From positions 16,692-80,691 of the forward strand of contig JAQUXP010000010.1 in the NCBI GenBank assembly GCA_028692395.1: a DNA stretch of 64,000 nucleotides. The letters are read 5' to 3'. The notes under the pieces were generated by a model. That model searched no databases and had not been told where the DNA came from. It worked only from the letters and a program-made list of their open reading frames with translations. Source of the DNA: Lachnospiraceae bacterium. GTDB lineage: Bacteria > Bacillota > Clostridia > Lachnospirales > Lachnospiraceae. Made by a program: the position numbers and the translations under genes. Within the stretch, counting starts at the first letter, position 1. Each line of letters starts with the position of its first letter. This document shows positions 27,646-34,926 of the stretch, piece after piece.

Positions 27646-28830
27646 ATGAAGAAGAATGGATTTTATTCCTCGGGGGAGTTTGCGCGGATGGCGCATGTTA
27701 CGCTGCGGACTATCCGATATTACGATAAACATAATATCTTGAAGCCGTCTTTTGTGACGGAATCCGGTGCGCGATTTTATTCGGATGAGGATTTTGCCCG
27801 ACTTCAGCAGATTTTGCTTTTGAAGTATCTGGGGTTTTCTCTGGATGATATTCGGGAGATGACGGTCAGTGATTCGGACTATCGTTTTATGCTGAATTCT
27901 CTGAATGTCCAGCTGAAGCTGGTACAGGACCGGATTGAACAGATGCAGCTGGTCGAGAAGGCCATTCAGGATACTACTTCTGCGATTCAAAATGAACATG
28001 TGGTGGACTGGAATCAGATGCTGGATCTGATTCATCTGACCGGTATGGAAAAAAGTCTGAAAAATCAGTATCAGAATGCTTCCAATATTTCTTCCCGAAT
28101 TCATCTGCATCAGCTATATTCTCAGAATAAAAAGGGATGGTTTCCCTGGATCTTTGAGCAGTGCCGGATTCAGCCCGGGATGCAGATTCTGGAGATTGGC
28201 TGCGGAAATGGCTCTCTTTGGGCAGAGAATCTGGACAGGCTTCCCAGGGATATTCATATCACGCTTTCTGATATCTCCGAGGGAATGCTGCGTGATGCAA
28301 GACGTTCGATCGGCGGCAGTGATTCCCGCTTTTCCTTTGCGGTCTTTGACTGCCACCGGATTCCTTATGAAGCGGAAGCCTTTGATCTTGTAATTGCCAA
28401 TCATGTATTATTTTATTGCGAAGATATCCCCCAGGTCTGTGCACAGGTACGGCGAATTCTGAAGCCCCATGGCACTTTTATCTGCAGTACCTACAGCAAA
28501 CGTCATATGCAGGAGGTCAACCAGCTGGTGTCGGAATTCGATGACCGGATCGTGCTGTCCGGTGACAGACTCTACGAACATTTTGGTCTGGATAACGGAG
28601 CACCCATCCTGCAGCCGTTTTTTTCAGACATAGAAAAATGTCTGTATGAAGATTCTCTGATTGTATCGGAGGAAGAACCCCTGATCGCCTATGTGCTTTC
28701 CTGCCATGGCAACCAGAATCAATATCTTCTGGATCGCTACAAGGAATTCCGAAGCTTTGTCAAGCAGAAAACACAATATGGGGGATATCATATCACCAAG
28801 GATGCAGGACTTTTTCTCTGTCATCCCTGA
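27646..28830 (+). CDS. MerR-type regulator fused to a SAM-dependent methyltransferase
   Basis: 394 residues. Residues ~1-75 are a MerR winged helix-turn-helix (SSGEFARMAHVTLRTIRYYDKHNIL, then RFYSDEDFARLQQILLLKYLGFSL), followed by a dimer coiled coil to ~125. From ~165 a class I methyltransferase begins with ILEIGCGNGSLW as the SAM-binding loop, ITLSDISEGML as motif II, and VIANHVLFYCEDIP as the post-I acidic strand. Such fusions occur in Clostridia; the target of methylation and of DNA binding are unknown. A MerR-type promoter with 19-bp spacer lies just downstream, before rfbB, and may be its target or reflect another regulator. Confidence 0.87.
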   Translation: MKKNGFYSSGEFARMAHVTLRTIRYYDKHNILKPSFVTESGARFYSDEDFARLQQILLLKYLGFSLDDIREMTVSDSDYRFMLNSLNVQLKLVQDRIEQMQLVEKAIQDTTSAIQNEHVVDWNQMLDLIHLTGMEKSLKNQYQNASNISSRIHLHQLYSQNKKGWFPWIFEQCRIQPGMQILEIGCGNGSLWAENLDRLPRDIHITLSDISEGMLRDARRSIGGSDSRFSFAVFDCHRIPYEAEAFDLVIANHVLFYCEDIPQVCAQVRRILKPHGTFICSTYSKRHMQEVNQLVSEFDDRIVLSGDRLYEHFGLDNGAPILQPFFSDIEKCLYEDSLIVSEEEPLIAYVLSCHGNQNQYLLDRYKEFRSFVKQKTQYGGYHITKDAGLFLCHP

Positions 28831-28856
28831 TTTTTTGATAAATATAAAAAAAGTAC

Positions 28857-28887
28857 TTGAAGGTGACCTTGGGTCACCTTTTATAAT
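28857..28887 (+). promoter_or_regulatory. MerR-type promoter upstream of rfbB
   Basis: TTGAAG (28857-28862), a 19-bp spacer and TATAAT (28882-28887). The spacer holds a perfect dyad, AGGTGACC-TTG-GGTCACCT (28861-28879). An elongated 19-bp spacer with a central dyad is the hallmark of promoters activated by MerR-family DNA untwisting. Confidence 0.78.
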
Positions 28888-28983
28888 GGAGTTAACAGCA
28901 AGCGTAACGCAAAAACAAATCATCAAATACTGCCGTGCCAAAAGACAGCGGAAGCAGTATACAGAACCAAAAGGAGAAAAAAC

Positions 28984-30003
28984 ATGAATATTATCGTAAC
29001 TGGTGGAGCAGGATTTATAGGAAGTAACTTTGTTTTTCATATGTTAAAGAAATATCCGGACTACCGCATCGTTTGTCTGGACTGCCTGACTTATGCAGGA
29101 AACCTTTCCACACTGGAGCCAGTCATGGACAACCCGAATTTCCGTTTTGTAAAGATCAGCATCACAGACCGTGATGCAGTAAACAAGCTTTTCGAGGAAG
29201 AGCATCCGGACATGGTTGTAAACTTCGCAGCAGAAAGCCACGTTGACCGTTCTATCGAGAATCCACAGGTATTTCTGGACACTAACATCATCGGAACCTC
29301 TGTACTGATGGATGCCTGCCGCAAATACGGCATCAAACGTTATCATCAGGTATCTACCGATGAAGTATACGGAGATCTGCCACTCGACCGCCCGGACCTG
29401 TTCTTCACAGAAGAGACACCGATCCACACCAGCAGCCCGTACAGCTCTTCTAAAGCAGGTGCTGATCTTCTGGTTCTTGCTTACCACAGAACCTACGGTC
29501 TGCCTGTAACCATCAGCAGATGCTCCAACAACTACGGTCCTTATCATTTCCCGGAAAAACTGATTCCGCTGATGATTGCCAATGCACTGGCTGACAAACC
29601 TCTTCCGGTTTATGGCGAAGGCTTAAATGTCCGTGACTGGCTCTATGTAGAAGATCACTGCAAAGCCATCGATCTGATTATTCACAACGGCCGTGTCGGT
29701 GAAGTCTATAATGTAGGCGGACACAATGAGATGAAGAATATCGATATTGTTAAGATCATCTGTAAAGCGCTTGATAAACCAGAAAGCCTGATCACCTACG
29801 TGACAGACCGTAAAGGTCATGATATGCGTTATGCCATCGACCCAACCAAGATTCACAACGAACTGGGCTGGCTGCCGGAAACTAAGTTTGAAGACGGTAT
29901 CAAGAAAACTATTCAGTGGTATCTGGATCATAAAGAATGGTGGGAAACCATCATTTCCGGAGAATATCAGAACTACTATGATAAAATGTACACCAATCGC
30001 TAG
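28984..30003 (+). CDS. rfbB: dTDP-glucose 4,6-dehydratase
   Basis: 339 residues, extended short-chain dehydrogenase that makes dTDP-4-keto-6-deoxyglucose, the second step of dTDP-rhamnose synthesis. The Rossmann loop is VTGGAGFIGSNF (5-16), the catalytic region has STDEVYGDLP, and the YxxxK pair is in SPYSSSKAGAD. NYGPYHFPEKLIPLMI is the sugar-nucleotide block. It begins about 95 bp after the MerR-type promoter and is followed within 9 bp by rfbD. RfbA and RfbC are not adjacent, so the rhamnose pathway is split in this genome. Confidence 0.95.
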   Translation: MNIIVTGGAGFIGSNFVFHMLKKYPDYRIVCLDCLTYAGNLSTLEPVMDNPNFRFVKISITDRDAVNKLFEEEHPDMVVNFAAESHVDRSIENPQVFLDTNIIGTSVLMDACRKYGIKRYHQVSTDEVYGDLPLDRPDLFFTEETPIHTSSPYSSSKAGADLLVLAYHRTYGLPVTISRCSNNYGPYHFPEKLIPLMIANALADKPLPVYGEGLNVRDWLYVEDHCKAIDLIIHNGRVGEVYNVGGHNEMKNIDIVKIICKALDKPESLITYVTDRKGHDMRYAIDPTKIHNELGWLPETKFEDGIKKTIQWYLDHKEWWETIISGEYQNYYDKMYTNR

Positions 30004-30012
30004 GAGGACATT

Positions 30013-30954
30013 ATGAAGGTATTAGTAACAGGAGTTGGCGGTCAGCTGGGACATGATGTTATGAATGAACTGGCAAAACGCGGACATGAAGGTATCGGAA
30101 GCGATATCGCACCGACATACAGTGGAATCCAGGATGGTTCTGCTGTCACTACGATGCCTTATGTTGCTATGGATATCACAGATAAAGCCTCTGTAGAGGC
30201 AATCATTACAGGTGCCCGGCCGGACGCAGTGATTCACTGCGCTGCCTGGACAGCTGTGGATGCCGCAGAGGATGAGGATAAGCAGGCAAAGGTTCATCAG
30301 GTAAACGTAGTCGGAACGGAAAATATCGCTCTGACCTGCAAATCCATGGATATCAAGATGCTGTATCTCTCCACCGATTATGTATTCAACGGTCTTGGAA
30401 CTGCCCCCTGGGAGCCGGACTGCAAGGAATACGCCCCGCTGAATGTATATGGACAAACAAAACTGGACGGCGAGCTGGCCGTATCCAGAAACTTAAGTAA
30501 ATACTTCATTGTCCGCATCGCATGGGTATTCGGCAAAAATGGCAAGAACTTTATCAAGACCATGTTAAATGTTGCAAAAGCTCACGATCACATCAAGGTT
30601 GTAAATGACCAGATCGGTACACCAACCTATACCTTTGATCTTGCGAAGCTTCTGGTAGACATGATTGAGACAGAAAAATACGGCTATTATCATGCAACCA
30701 ATGAAGGTGGTTATATCAGCTGGTATGATTTCACTAAAGAAATCTTCCGCCAGGCTGTGGAAAAAGGCCATCCGGAATATGCTGAAGATAAAGTGATCGT
30801 AGCACCGGTAACCACCGAAGAATACGGTGTTTCCAAAGCTGCCCGTCCTTTCAACAGCCGCCTGGACAAATCCAAGCTTCCTGCAAATGGCTTCACTCCT
30901 CTTCCAGACTGGAAGGACGCACTGAGCCGTTATCTGGACGAACTGGAATTCTAA
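30013..30954 (+). CDS. rfbD: dTDP-4-dehydrorhamnose reductase
   Basis: 313 residues. It performs the last reduction to dTDP-L-rhamnose with NADPH. VTGVGGQLGHDV is the nucleotide loop, AWTAVDAAEDE the conserved second block, STDYVFNG the strand before the active site, and YGQTKLDGE carries Tyr and Lys. The protein is slightly longer than most RfbD proteins (~290), with a longer loop near SAVTTMPYVAMD. It shares the rfbB transcript; the rhamnose is presumably for cell-wall glycopolymers. Confidence 0.92.
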   Translation: MKVLVTGVGGQLGHDVMNELAKRGHEGIGSDIAPTYSGIQDGSAVTTMPYVAMDITDKASVEAIITGARPDAVIHCAAWTAVDAAEDEDKQAKVHQVNVVGTENIALTCKSMDIKMLYLSTDYVFNGLGTAPWEPDCKEYAPLNVYGQTKLDGELAVSRNLSKYFIVRIAWVFGKNGKNFIKTMLNVAKAHDHIKVVNDQIGTPTYTFDLAKLLVDMIETEKYGYYHATNEGGYISWYDFTKEIFRQAVEKGHPEYAEDKVIVAPVTTEEYGVSKAARPFNSRLDKSKLPANGFTPLPDWKDALSRYLDELEF

Positions 30955-30964
30955 CAACTTTTAT

Positions 30965-31130
30965 ACTTCGGTGGCTGGACGCTCCTTATAAGGGCAGAAC
31001 ACGGTTTCGAAGTCCAAGAGCATACGAAAAAGAATAGATTTTGCTAAAAACGTAAGTATCCAGCACAAACTCGTTTCACTCAAACAGTGTGCTGAATACT
31101 TACAACGCAAATTCTATTCTTTTTTTTTGT
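30965..31130 (+). repeat. Copy 1 of palindromic repeat family A (one outer arm missing)
   Basis: The stretch has the outer arm (ACTTCGGTGGCTGGACGCTC onward) and then a large hairpin: AAAGAATAGATTTTGC...CCAGCACAAAC pairs with GTGTGCTGAATAC...GCAAATTCTATTCTTT around the loop TCGTTTCACTCAAACA. The same sequence occurs in the opposite orientation at 53834-54250. Here the second outer arm is absent. The hairpin plus T-run also acts as a plausible terminator for rfbBD. Confidence 0.85.
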
Positions 31131-31146
31131 TTTATCGACAGCCTTT

Positions 31147-31257
31147 TCAAGTTTCTTTCGTTTCTTTGGCTTCTTTGATCTGCTGCTGGCAAGCCCAGCA
31201 GATCATGCTTCCTTCTGGCACGTAATTACCGCAGCACACGCAACGATCTACATCCAT
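31147..31257 (-). CDS. Zinc-ribbon microprotein
   Basis: 36 residues, not otherwise called. ATG at 31255-31257 has AGGAGG nine bases upstream. The N-terminus MDVDRCVCCG and the later MICWAC give Cys pairs (C6, C8, C9; C20, C23) that would hold one zinc, with a basic/acidic helical tail (QQIKEAKETKET). Very similar tiny zinc-ribbon proteins are widespread in gut Clostridia and their mobile elements; function unknown. It sits between the palindromic repeat and the spore-coat genes. Confidence 0.72.
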   Translation of the reverse strand: MDVDRCVCCGNYVPEGSMICWACQQQIKEAKETKET

Positions 31258-31443
31258 AGGCAAGTACCTCCTGAAAAAGTATATGTAAAAACAGGAGCAG
31301 CTAGACTAAATACTACTCGGAAAACGCACATTAAACACAAGATGTTCTTGTCAATGATTCCTGTTTTTGCAAATAAAAAAGGAAAAATCGGATATACTAT
31401 TTGCGTTACAGCACACAATCATTAACAGTTACAGGAGGCTTTT

Positions 31444-31629
31444 ATGGGACAGTTATCTGAAAAAGAACTATCACTTATCAATGATTCCCTCTGTGAAGAG
31501 GATCTGCTGGTCAAGAAATACCAGCTTCTTTCTCAGCAGTCTACGGACAGTGAGATGAGCAGCAAATTCCAGCAGATTTCACAAAGACATCAGAAACACT
31601 ACAATTCTCTGTATTCCCTATTAGGCTAA
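31444..31629 (+). CDS. Small spore coat-like protein
   Basis: 61 residues with AGGAGG upstream. It is helical and acidic at first (LSEKELSLINDSLCEEDLLVKKYQLL), ending HQKHYNSLYSLLG, a pattern shared with the N-terminal part of CotF-like coat proteins of spore formers, where ferritin-like helices occur. It lies 12 bp before a fuller CotF-like gene, so they are co-transcribed. A GATATACTA stretch at ~31391 resembles the -10 of late sporulation promoters, but the evidence is thin. Confidence 0.66.
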   Translation: MGQLSEKELSLINDSLCEEDLLVKKYQLLSQQSTDSEMSSKFQQISQRHQKHYNSLYSLLG

Positions 31630-31641
31630 GGAGGCTCACAC

Positions 31642-31920
31642 ATGAATCAGACAGCATATACTGAAAAAGAAATCCTGGGCGATGCCCTGGCAACTGCAAA
31701 ATTCTCCACCGACAACTACAATACCTTTTCTAATGAATGTGCTCACGAAAATGTGCGTTCTACCATGATGACGATCCTCAATGAGGAACATGACATCCAG
31801 GATGAAATCTTCCATATGATGTCATCCAAGGGATATTATCCCACACCTGCTGCTGAAGAAAGCAAGATCACAGAGACAAAACAGAAGCATAAAGCAGGGG
31901 TGCAAAACACACTGGGGTAA
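31642..31920 (+). CDS. CotF-like spore coat protein
   Basis: 92 residues. YTEKEILGDALATAKFSTDNYNTFSNECAHENVRSTMMTILNEEHDIQDEIFHMMSSKGYY is the CotF/ferritin-like domain of spore coat proteins in Bacillus and Clostridia, with the Tyr-Pro end (YYPTPAAEE). It should be made in the mother cell and built into the coat. The two genes plus SpoIIID elsewhere in the window mark a sporulating organism. A terminator follows at 31957. Confidence 0.8.
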   Translation: MNQTAYTEKEILGDALATAKFSTDNYNTFSNECAHENVRSTMMTILNEEHDIQDEIFHMMSSKGYYPTPAAEESKITETKQKHKAGVQNTLG

Positions 31921-31956
31921 CCCACCCTGGAAAGAACTCTTCTAAAATCATCAAAA

Positions 31957-31984
31957 GGGGCTGTTGCGACAGCCCCATGTTTGT
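31957..31984 (+). terminator. Terminator of the coat-protein genes
   Basis: GGGGCTGT-TGCG-ACAGCCCC perfect 8-bp stem, followed by ATGTTTGTTT. Confidence 0.75.
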
Positions 31985-32036
31985 TTCACAAAATGTTTCT
32001 ATTATAAAAATATTCTTCTCCATCAAAGCACTCTCA

Positions 32037-32783
32037 CTATATCTCCCTATGATTTAGTCTCCAACATCCTAACATAGTCGAACTTCCTATAATTACTATA
32101 CAGGAAAAGACCACTTCACATATAATAGAAAGTGTCGGTTCATAAGTTGCTGCTCTTAAAGCGCAAATCCCAGGCCAAGAATTATAAAAGAATGATTGGG
32201 TACCTAATATTCTATCTAAAAATTGTAATATTTGCGGTACAAACATTACAATCAGTACATCAACCGCAAATGCAATTCCAAAAGATTCTGTAAAAAATGA
32301 ACAGCAAACAAATATTGCAGTATATGCACATAAAGCAAACATCTGTAGAAAACAAAACGCAAAGAAACCGGAAAAGTTAAAGATTTGTGTTGGGTCGAAT
32401 CCCCATTTGACAGTTGCCACAATTCCATAAAAAACCAGGCTTATAGCATTGGCCGCAAGCATACCAATACAACACACAATCAATTTTGATATATAGAAAT
32501 ACGCCCTGCTATTCATGTGTGGAATAATCAATTTAATTCTAGCTGTCTGAAATTCCATTCCAATAAATTCTGCTATAAAAACTGCTATAGTAACAACCGG
32601 AATATTATCTCCCATGCGATCCAGAATAATACTTGCTCCACTCACTCCACGACTAAACTCATCTGGCGACTCTATAATAATATGTATTGATAAAGGAATA
32701 ATCAGTATTAAAAATGCGAGACAAATAAAGAAAGATTTGCTTTTTATAGCCTTATATAGTTCTGCTCTTAACACACTATTCAC
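32037..32783 (-). CDS. ABC-2 type permease of a peptide export/immunity transporter
   Basis: 248 residues from the GTG at 32783, whose GGAGGAG site lies in the end of the ATPase gene; the longer upstream frame has none. About six hydrophobic helices (FFICLAFLILIIPLSIHI, VVTIAVFIAEFIGM, LIVCCIGMLAANAISLVFYGIVA and so on) and an N-terminal LRAELYKAIKSKSF fit the LanE/G or MutE/G-type permeases that protect producers from lantibiotic-like peptides, and also general ABC-2 exporters. It overlaps the ATPase gene by 8 bp. Codon use is AT-rich, unlike neighbours outside the island. Confidence 0.82.
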   Translation of the reverse strand: MNSVLRAELYKAIKSKSFFICLAFLILIIPLSIHIIIESPDEFSRGVSGASIILDRMGDNIPVVTIAVFIAEFIGMEFQTARIKLIIPHMNSRAYFYISKLIVCCIGMLAANAISLVFYGIVATVKWGFDPTQIFNFSGFFAFCFLQMFALCAYTAIFVCCSFFTESFGIAFAVDVLIVMFVPQILQFLDRILGTQSFFYNSWPGICALRAATYEPTLSIICEVVFSCIVIIGSSTMLGCWRLNHREI

Positions 32784-33690
32784 TTTTCGTCTCCTCCATA
32801 ATCCGCCAAAAATAATCCTCGATTCCTTCTTCAAGTGGTGCTATTCTCTTGATACTAATTCCATGCTCCAGTAATTTAAAGTTAATTGTATTTAGGCAAG
32901 CTTGAGAATTAATCTTATTCAATACAATTCTATGATTTTTTTCATCAATTCCATACTCTGATGGTTTAAGCTCACTTTTTAATATATCATTCGCTTTTGC
33001 TAAATCATCCACTTCCAGAAATACATTCTGTCTAGTACACAATAATTCCTCTTTTGTTATCTCCTTAATTAATTTTCCTGATTCCATAATTCCATATACA
33101 TCAGAGATTTTTGATAGTTCATCCAGCATATGACTTGATATCATTATTGTCATTTTATTTTCCTTATTAAGTTTAAGTAATAATTCCCTGATTAGTCTAA
33201 TACCTAACGGATCTAACCCATTCATTGGTTCATCAAGTATCAAAAATTCTGGTTCACCTATAAGGGTCAGCGCAATCATTAACCTTTGTTTCATGCCCAA
33301 AGAATATTTTTTAACTTTCTTACTCATGTCTGTTAGCCCAACCAGATTTAAATATTTTATAATGTTACTTCTATTATCTTTCCCCAAAAGTATTGCCTGC
33401 GCCATCATATTTTCATATGCATTAAGGCCAGGATATAGTGTTGGAAAGTCTACACTAAACCCCACCTTTTTTAGTCCAGTAGATATACATTGTTCATGAA
33501 ACAAGGAAATACTTCCCTCTGTGGGTTTAACTAATCCACAAAGAAGTCTCATTAATGTAGTTTTTCCTGCACCATTCGTACCAATAAGCCCATAAATCTG
33601 TCCTTTTTTTATGGTTATCCTTACGTCATCCACCACACTTTTTATTCCATATTTTTTTGTTAAATTTTGTGTTTCTACAATAAGCTCCAT
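32776..33690 (-). CDS. ABC transporter ATPase, bacteriocin-type
   Basis: 304 residues from the ATG at 33690 with GGAGG upstream; a longer frame to 33723 runs into the peptide gene's tail. Walker A GTNGAGKTT (37-45), signature YSLGMKQRL, Walker B FLILDEPMNGLDP, and H-loop ISSHMLDELS are intact, so it is a working ABC-2-type ATPase. The C-terminal ~90 residues form the regulatory domain seen in BcrA/MutF-type proteins. It begins 23 bp after the stop of the 55-residue peptide gene, which argues that the transporter handles or protects against that peptide. Confidence 0.9.
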   Translation of the reverse strand: MELIVETQNLTKKYGIKSVVDDVRITIKKGQIYGLIGTNGAGKTTLMRLLCGLVKPTEGSISLFHEQCISTGLKKVGFSVDFPTLYPGLNAYENMMAQAILLGKDNRSNIIKYLNLVGLTDMSKKVKKYSLGMKQRLMIALTLIGEPEFLILDEPMNGLDPLGIRLIRELLLKLNKENKMTIMISSHMLDELSKISDVYGIMESGKLIKEITKEELLCTRQNVFLEVDDLAKANDILKSELKPSEYGIDEKNHRIVLNKINSQACLNTINFKLLEHGISIKRIAPLEEGIEDYFWRIMEETKSE

Positions 33691-33713
33691 TTTACCTCCA
33701 CAATAAATTATGC

Positions 33714-33881
33714 CTAAGCACACCCAAACCCTTTACATGCGCCACCGCAAGCAACACCTGTACTTCCAGATCCTGCACATTTTAACCCGCTGAGTTTGTA
33801 TGTATCAATTTCGCCTACCGTAGGACTTTCTTCTAATCCTTCTAATTCAATTTCCTCAAACATAATTTCATTATTATCCAT
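33714..33881 (-). CDS. 55-residue Cys/Gly-rich peptide, putative bacteriocin or RiPP precursor
   Basis: Not otherwise called; I translated it directly. The first ~29 residues are strongly acidic and leader-like (MDNNEIMFEEIELEGLEESP), and the C-terminal ~22 residues are Gly, Ser, Thr, Cys-rich with cysteines at 35, 45, 49 and 54 and ending KGFGCA. GGAAGG lies eight bases before the ATG, which overlaps the upstream stop (TAATG). ABC ATPase and permease genes follow. Leader/core architecture, size and neighbours fit a ribosomally made, modified peptide. No modifying enzyme lies nearby, so thioether, azole or simple disulfide chemistry cannot be decided. A small metal-binding peptide is the alternative. 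Confidence 0.7.
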   Translation of the reverse strand: MDNNEIMFEEIELEGLEESPTVGEIDTYKLSGLKCAGSGSTGVACGGACKGFGCA

Positions 33882-34222
33882 TATTTTTTCCTTCCTTTAT
33901 CTTTTACATCAATTTTCACAACAATAAGCCAGAAACTTATTCCTATTGCTATTAATACCGCTATTAATGCTTCGCCAAGTTTTTTGTGCTTAAACCCCAA
34001 AAGCCCCAAAGCCAAAAAGAATCCTATGAAAAGTAAAGTTATTAAAAAACATATTCGTTGAAATATCCTTTTGCATTTTGAGGATGAGTCTTTATCCTTC
34101 TCAATAAACCCTCGTGTACCGTTTGAAATTGTTATATCCGCAAAAAATTCAAGTGTGCCGTAAACGAATATTTTTAATAAATCCTTTAATAAATCAATCA
34201 GAGAGATTCCTTCTTTCTGCAC
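33881..34222 (-). CDS. Small two-helix membrane protein upstream of the peptide gene
   Basis: 113 residues from a GTG at 34222 with no clear ribosome site; a downstream start is possible. The N-terminal half is amphipathic, then two hydrophobic helices (ICFLITLLFIGFFLALGLLG and ALIAVLIAIGISFWLIVVKI) and a basic tail. I do not recognise the family. Its stop overlaps the peptide start (TAATG), giving translational coupling, so an immunity or export role is plausible but unproven. The first part could be a remnant, since the stretch between it and the broken hydrolase gene is disturbed. Confidence 0.6.
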   Translation of the reverse strand: MQKEGISLIDLLKDLLKIFVYGTLEFFADITISNGTRGFIEKDKDSSSKCKRIFQRICFLITLLFIGFFLALGLLGFKHKKLGEALIAVLIAIGISFWLIVVKIDVKDKGRKK

Positions 34223-34252
34223 AAATATTTTCCATAGTTTTTCATAATATGC

Positions 34253-34748
34253 TTACTTTAATTCAAGAATATCCTGTTTAAAGGGTATTGCAAATTCTAT
34301 CAAGCTATCAGAATCAGAGTTATTGTTTAATTCTTTACTTAAATCCACACAGCAAATTCTACAATTTGATGCTGTAGAAAAATAATATTTCCTATTTTCC
34401 TAGAACAAATGGTAATAATAGTCCCACATTAACATCATAAAGTGATTCTCTTGTATCAAATTGTGAAAAGTATGGAAAAAACAATAACGCCCCCATTAAT
34501 CCTTCTTGATTCATTCCTTCGGTCAAAAAAGGTGTATTAAATCCGGAGATGTTCATGCCCACAGTAGCATAATCAACAGTTTGCCTGTTATTCTCTTTAT
34601 TCTTTGTAAAAGACAATTTAATCTCATAATTGTGTGGAATAACAACTACTTTATTTGTGCTAATGTCTCCATACTCATCATATGTCCTGCCCAAGAAATG
34701 CTTTCCATCTGATGATCGGCAGGTAAAACTACTGCAACTTGCTTTCAT
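34253..34748 (-). pseudogene. Broken choloylglycine hydrolase (bile salt hydrolase) family gene
   Basis: The intact N-terminal piece (34392-34748, 118 residues) starts MKASCSSFTCRSSDGKHFLGRTYDEYGD; C5 would be the N-terminal nucleophile after cleavage and R/D residues of the Ntn site follow. It ends in LLPFVLGK then a stop. In the next frame the translation continues YYFSTASNCRICCVDLSKEL...FAIPFKQDILELK, the usual C-terminal strand of the family. About 150-200 middle residues are missing, so an internal deletion killed the gene (normal length ~320). It is the first cistron behind the MerR-type promoter, so it may once have been the regulated gene. Confidence 0.8.
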
Positions 34749-34800
34749 ACTTCTATCCTCCTTGTTTGAATTTGGCCTACGGCATATCCGACCTTATCCG

Positions 34801-34831
34801 AGCATAAACTATACACTCGGTGTAAAGTCAA
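34801..34831 (-). promoter_or_regulatory. MerR-type promoter of the peptide/transporter operon
   Basis: On the minus strand TTGACT (34826-34831), a 19-bp spacer, TATGCT (34801-34806). The dyad ACTTTACAC-CGA-GTGTATAGT has one mismatch. The adjacent upstream gene encodes a MerR regulator, the expected activator. Confidence 0.8.
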
Positions 34832-34869
34832 TACCATAATTTAAAAATATAAGAGATGGTTTAGCGCAA

Positions 34870-34894
34870 TAAAAAAATGGGGATTTCTCCCCAC
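34870..34894 (-). terminator. Terminator of the MerR regulator gene
   Basis: On the minus strand TGGGGA-GAAA-TCCCCA followed by seven T. It separates the regulator from the promoter it presumably controls. Confidence 0.88.
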
Positions 34895-34926
34895 TTTTTC
34901 TACTCCAGTATAATAATTTTTTTACT

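Noticed and set aside
28887..28987. Short frame MELTASVTQKQ... overlapping the rfbB start
   Set aside because: Its ATG lies within the -10 box of the MerR-type promoter, so it would not be on the transcript, and it lacks a ribosome site.
32037..34222. Classical lantibiotic, sactipeptide or thiopeptide biosynthetic cluster
   Set aside because: No LanM, LanB/C, radical SAM, YcaO or dedicated peptidase gene is present near the peptide; only a precursor-like gene and transporter were seen, so a class is not named.
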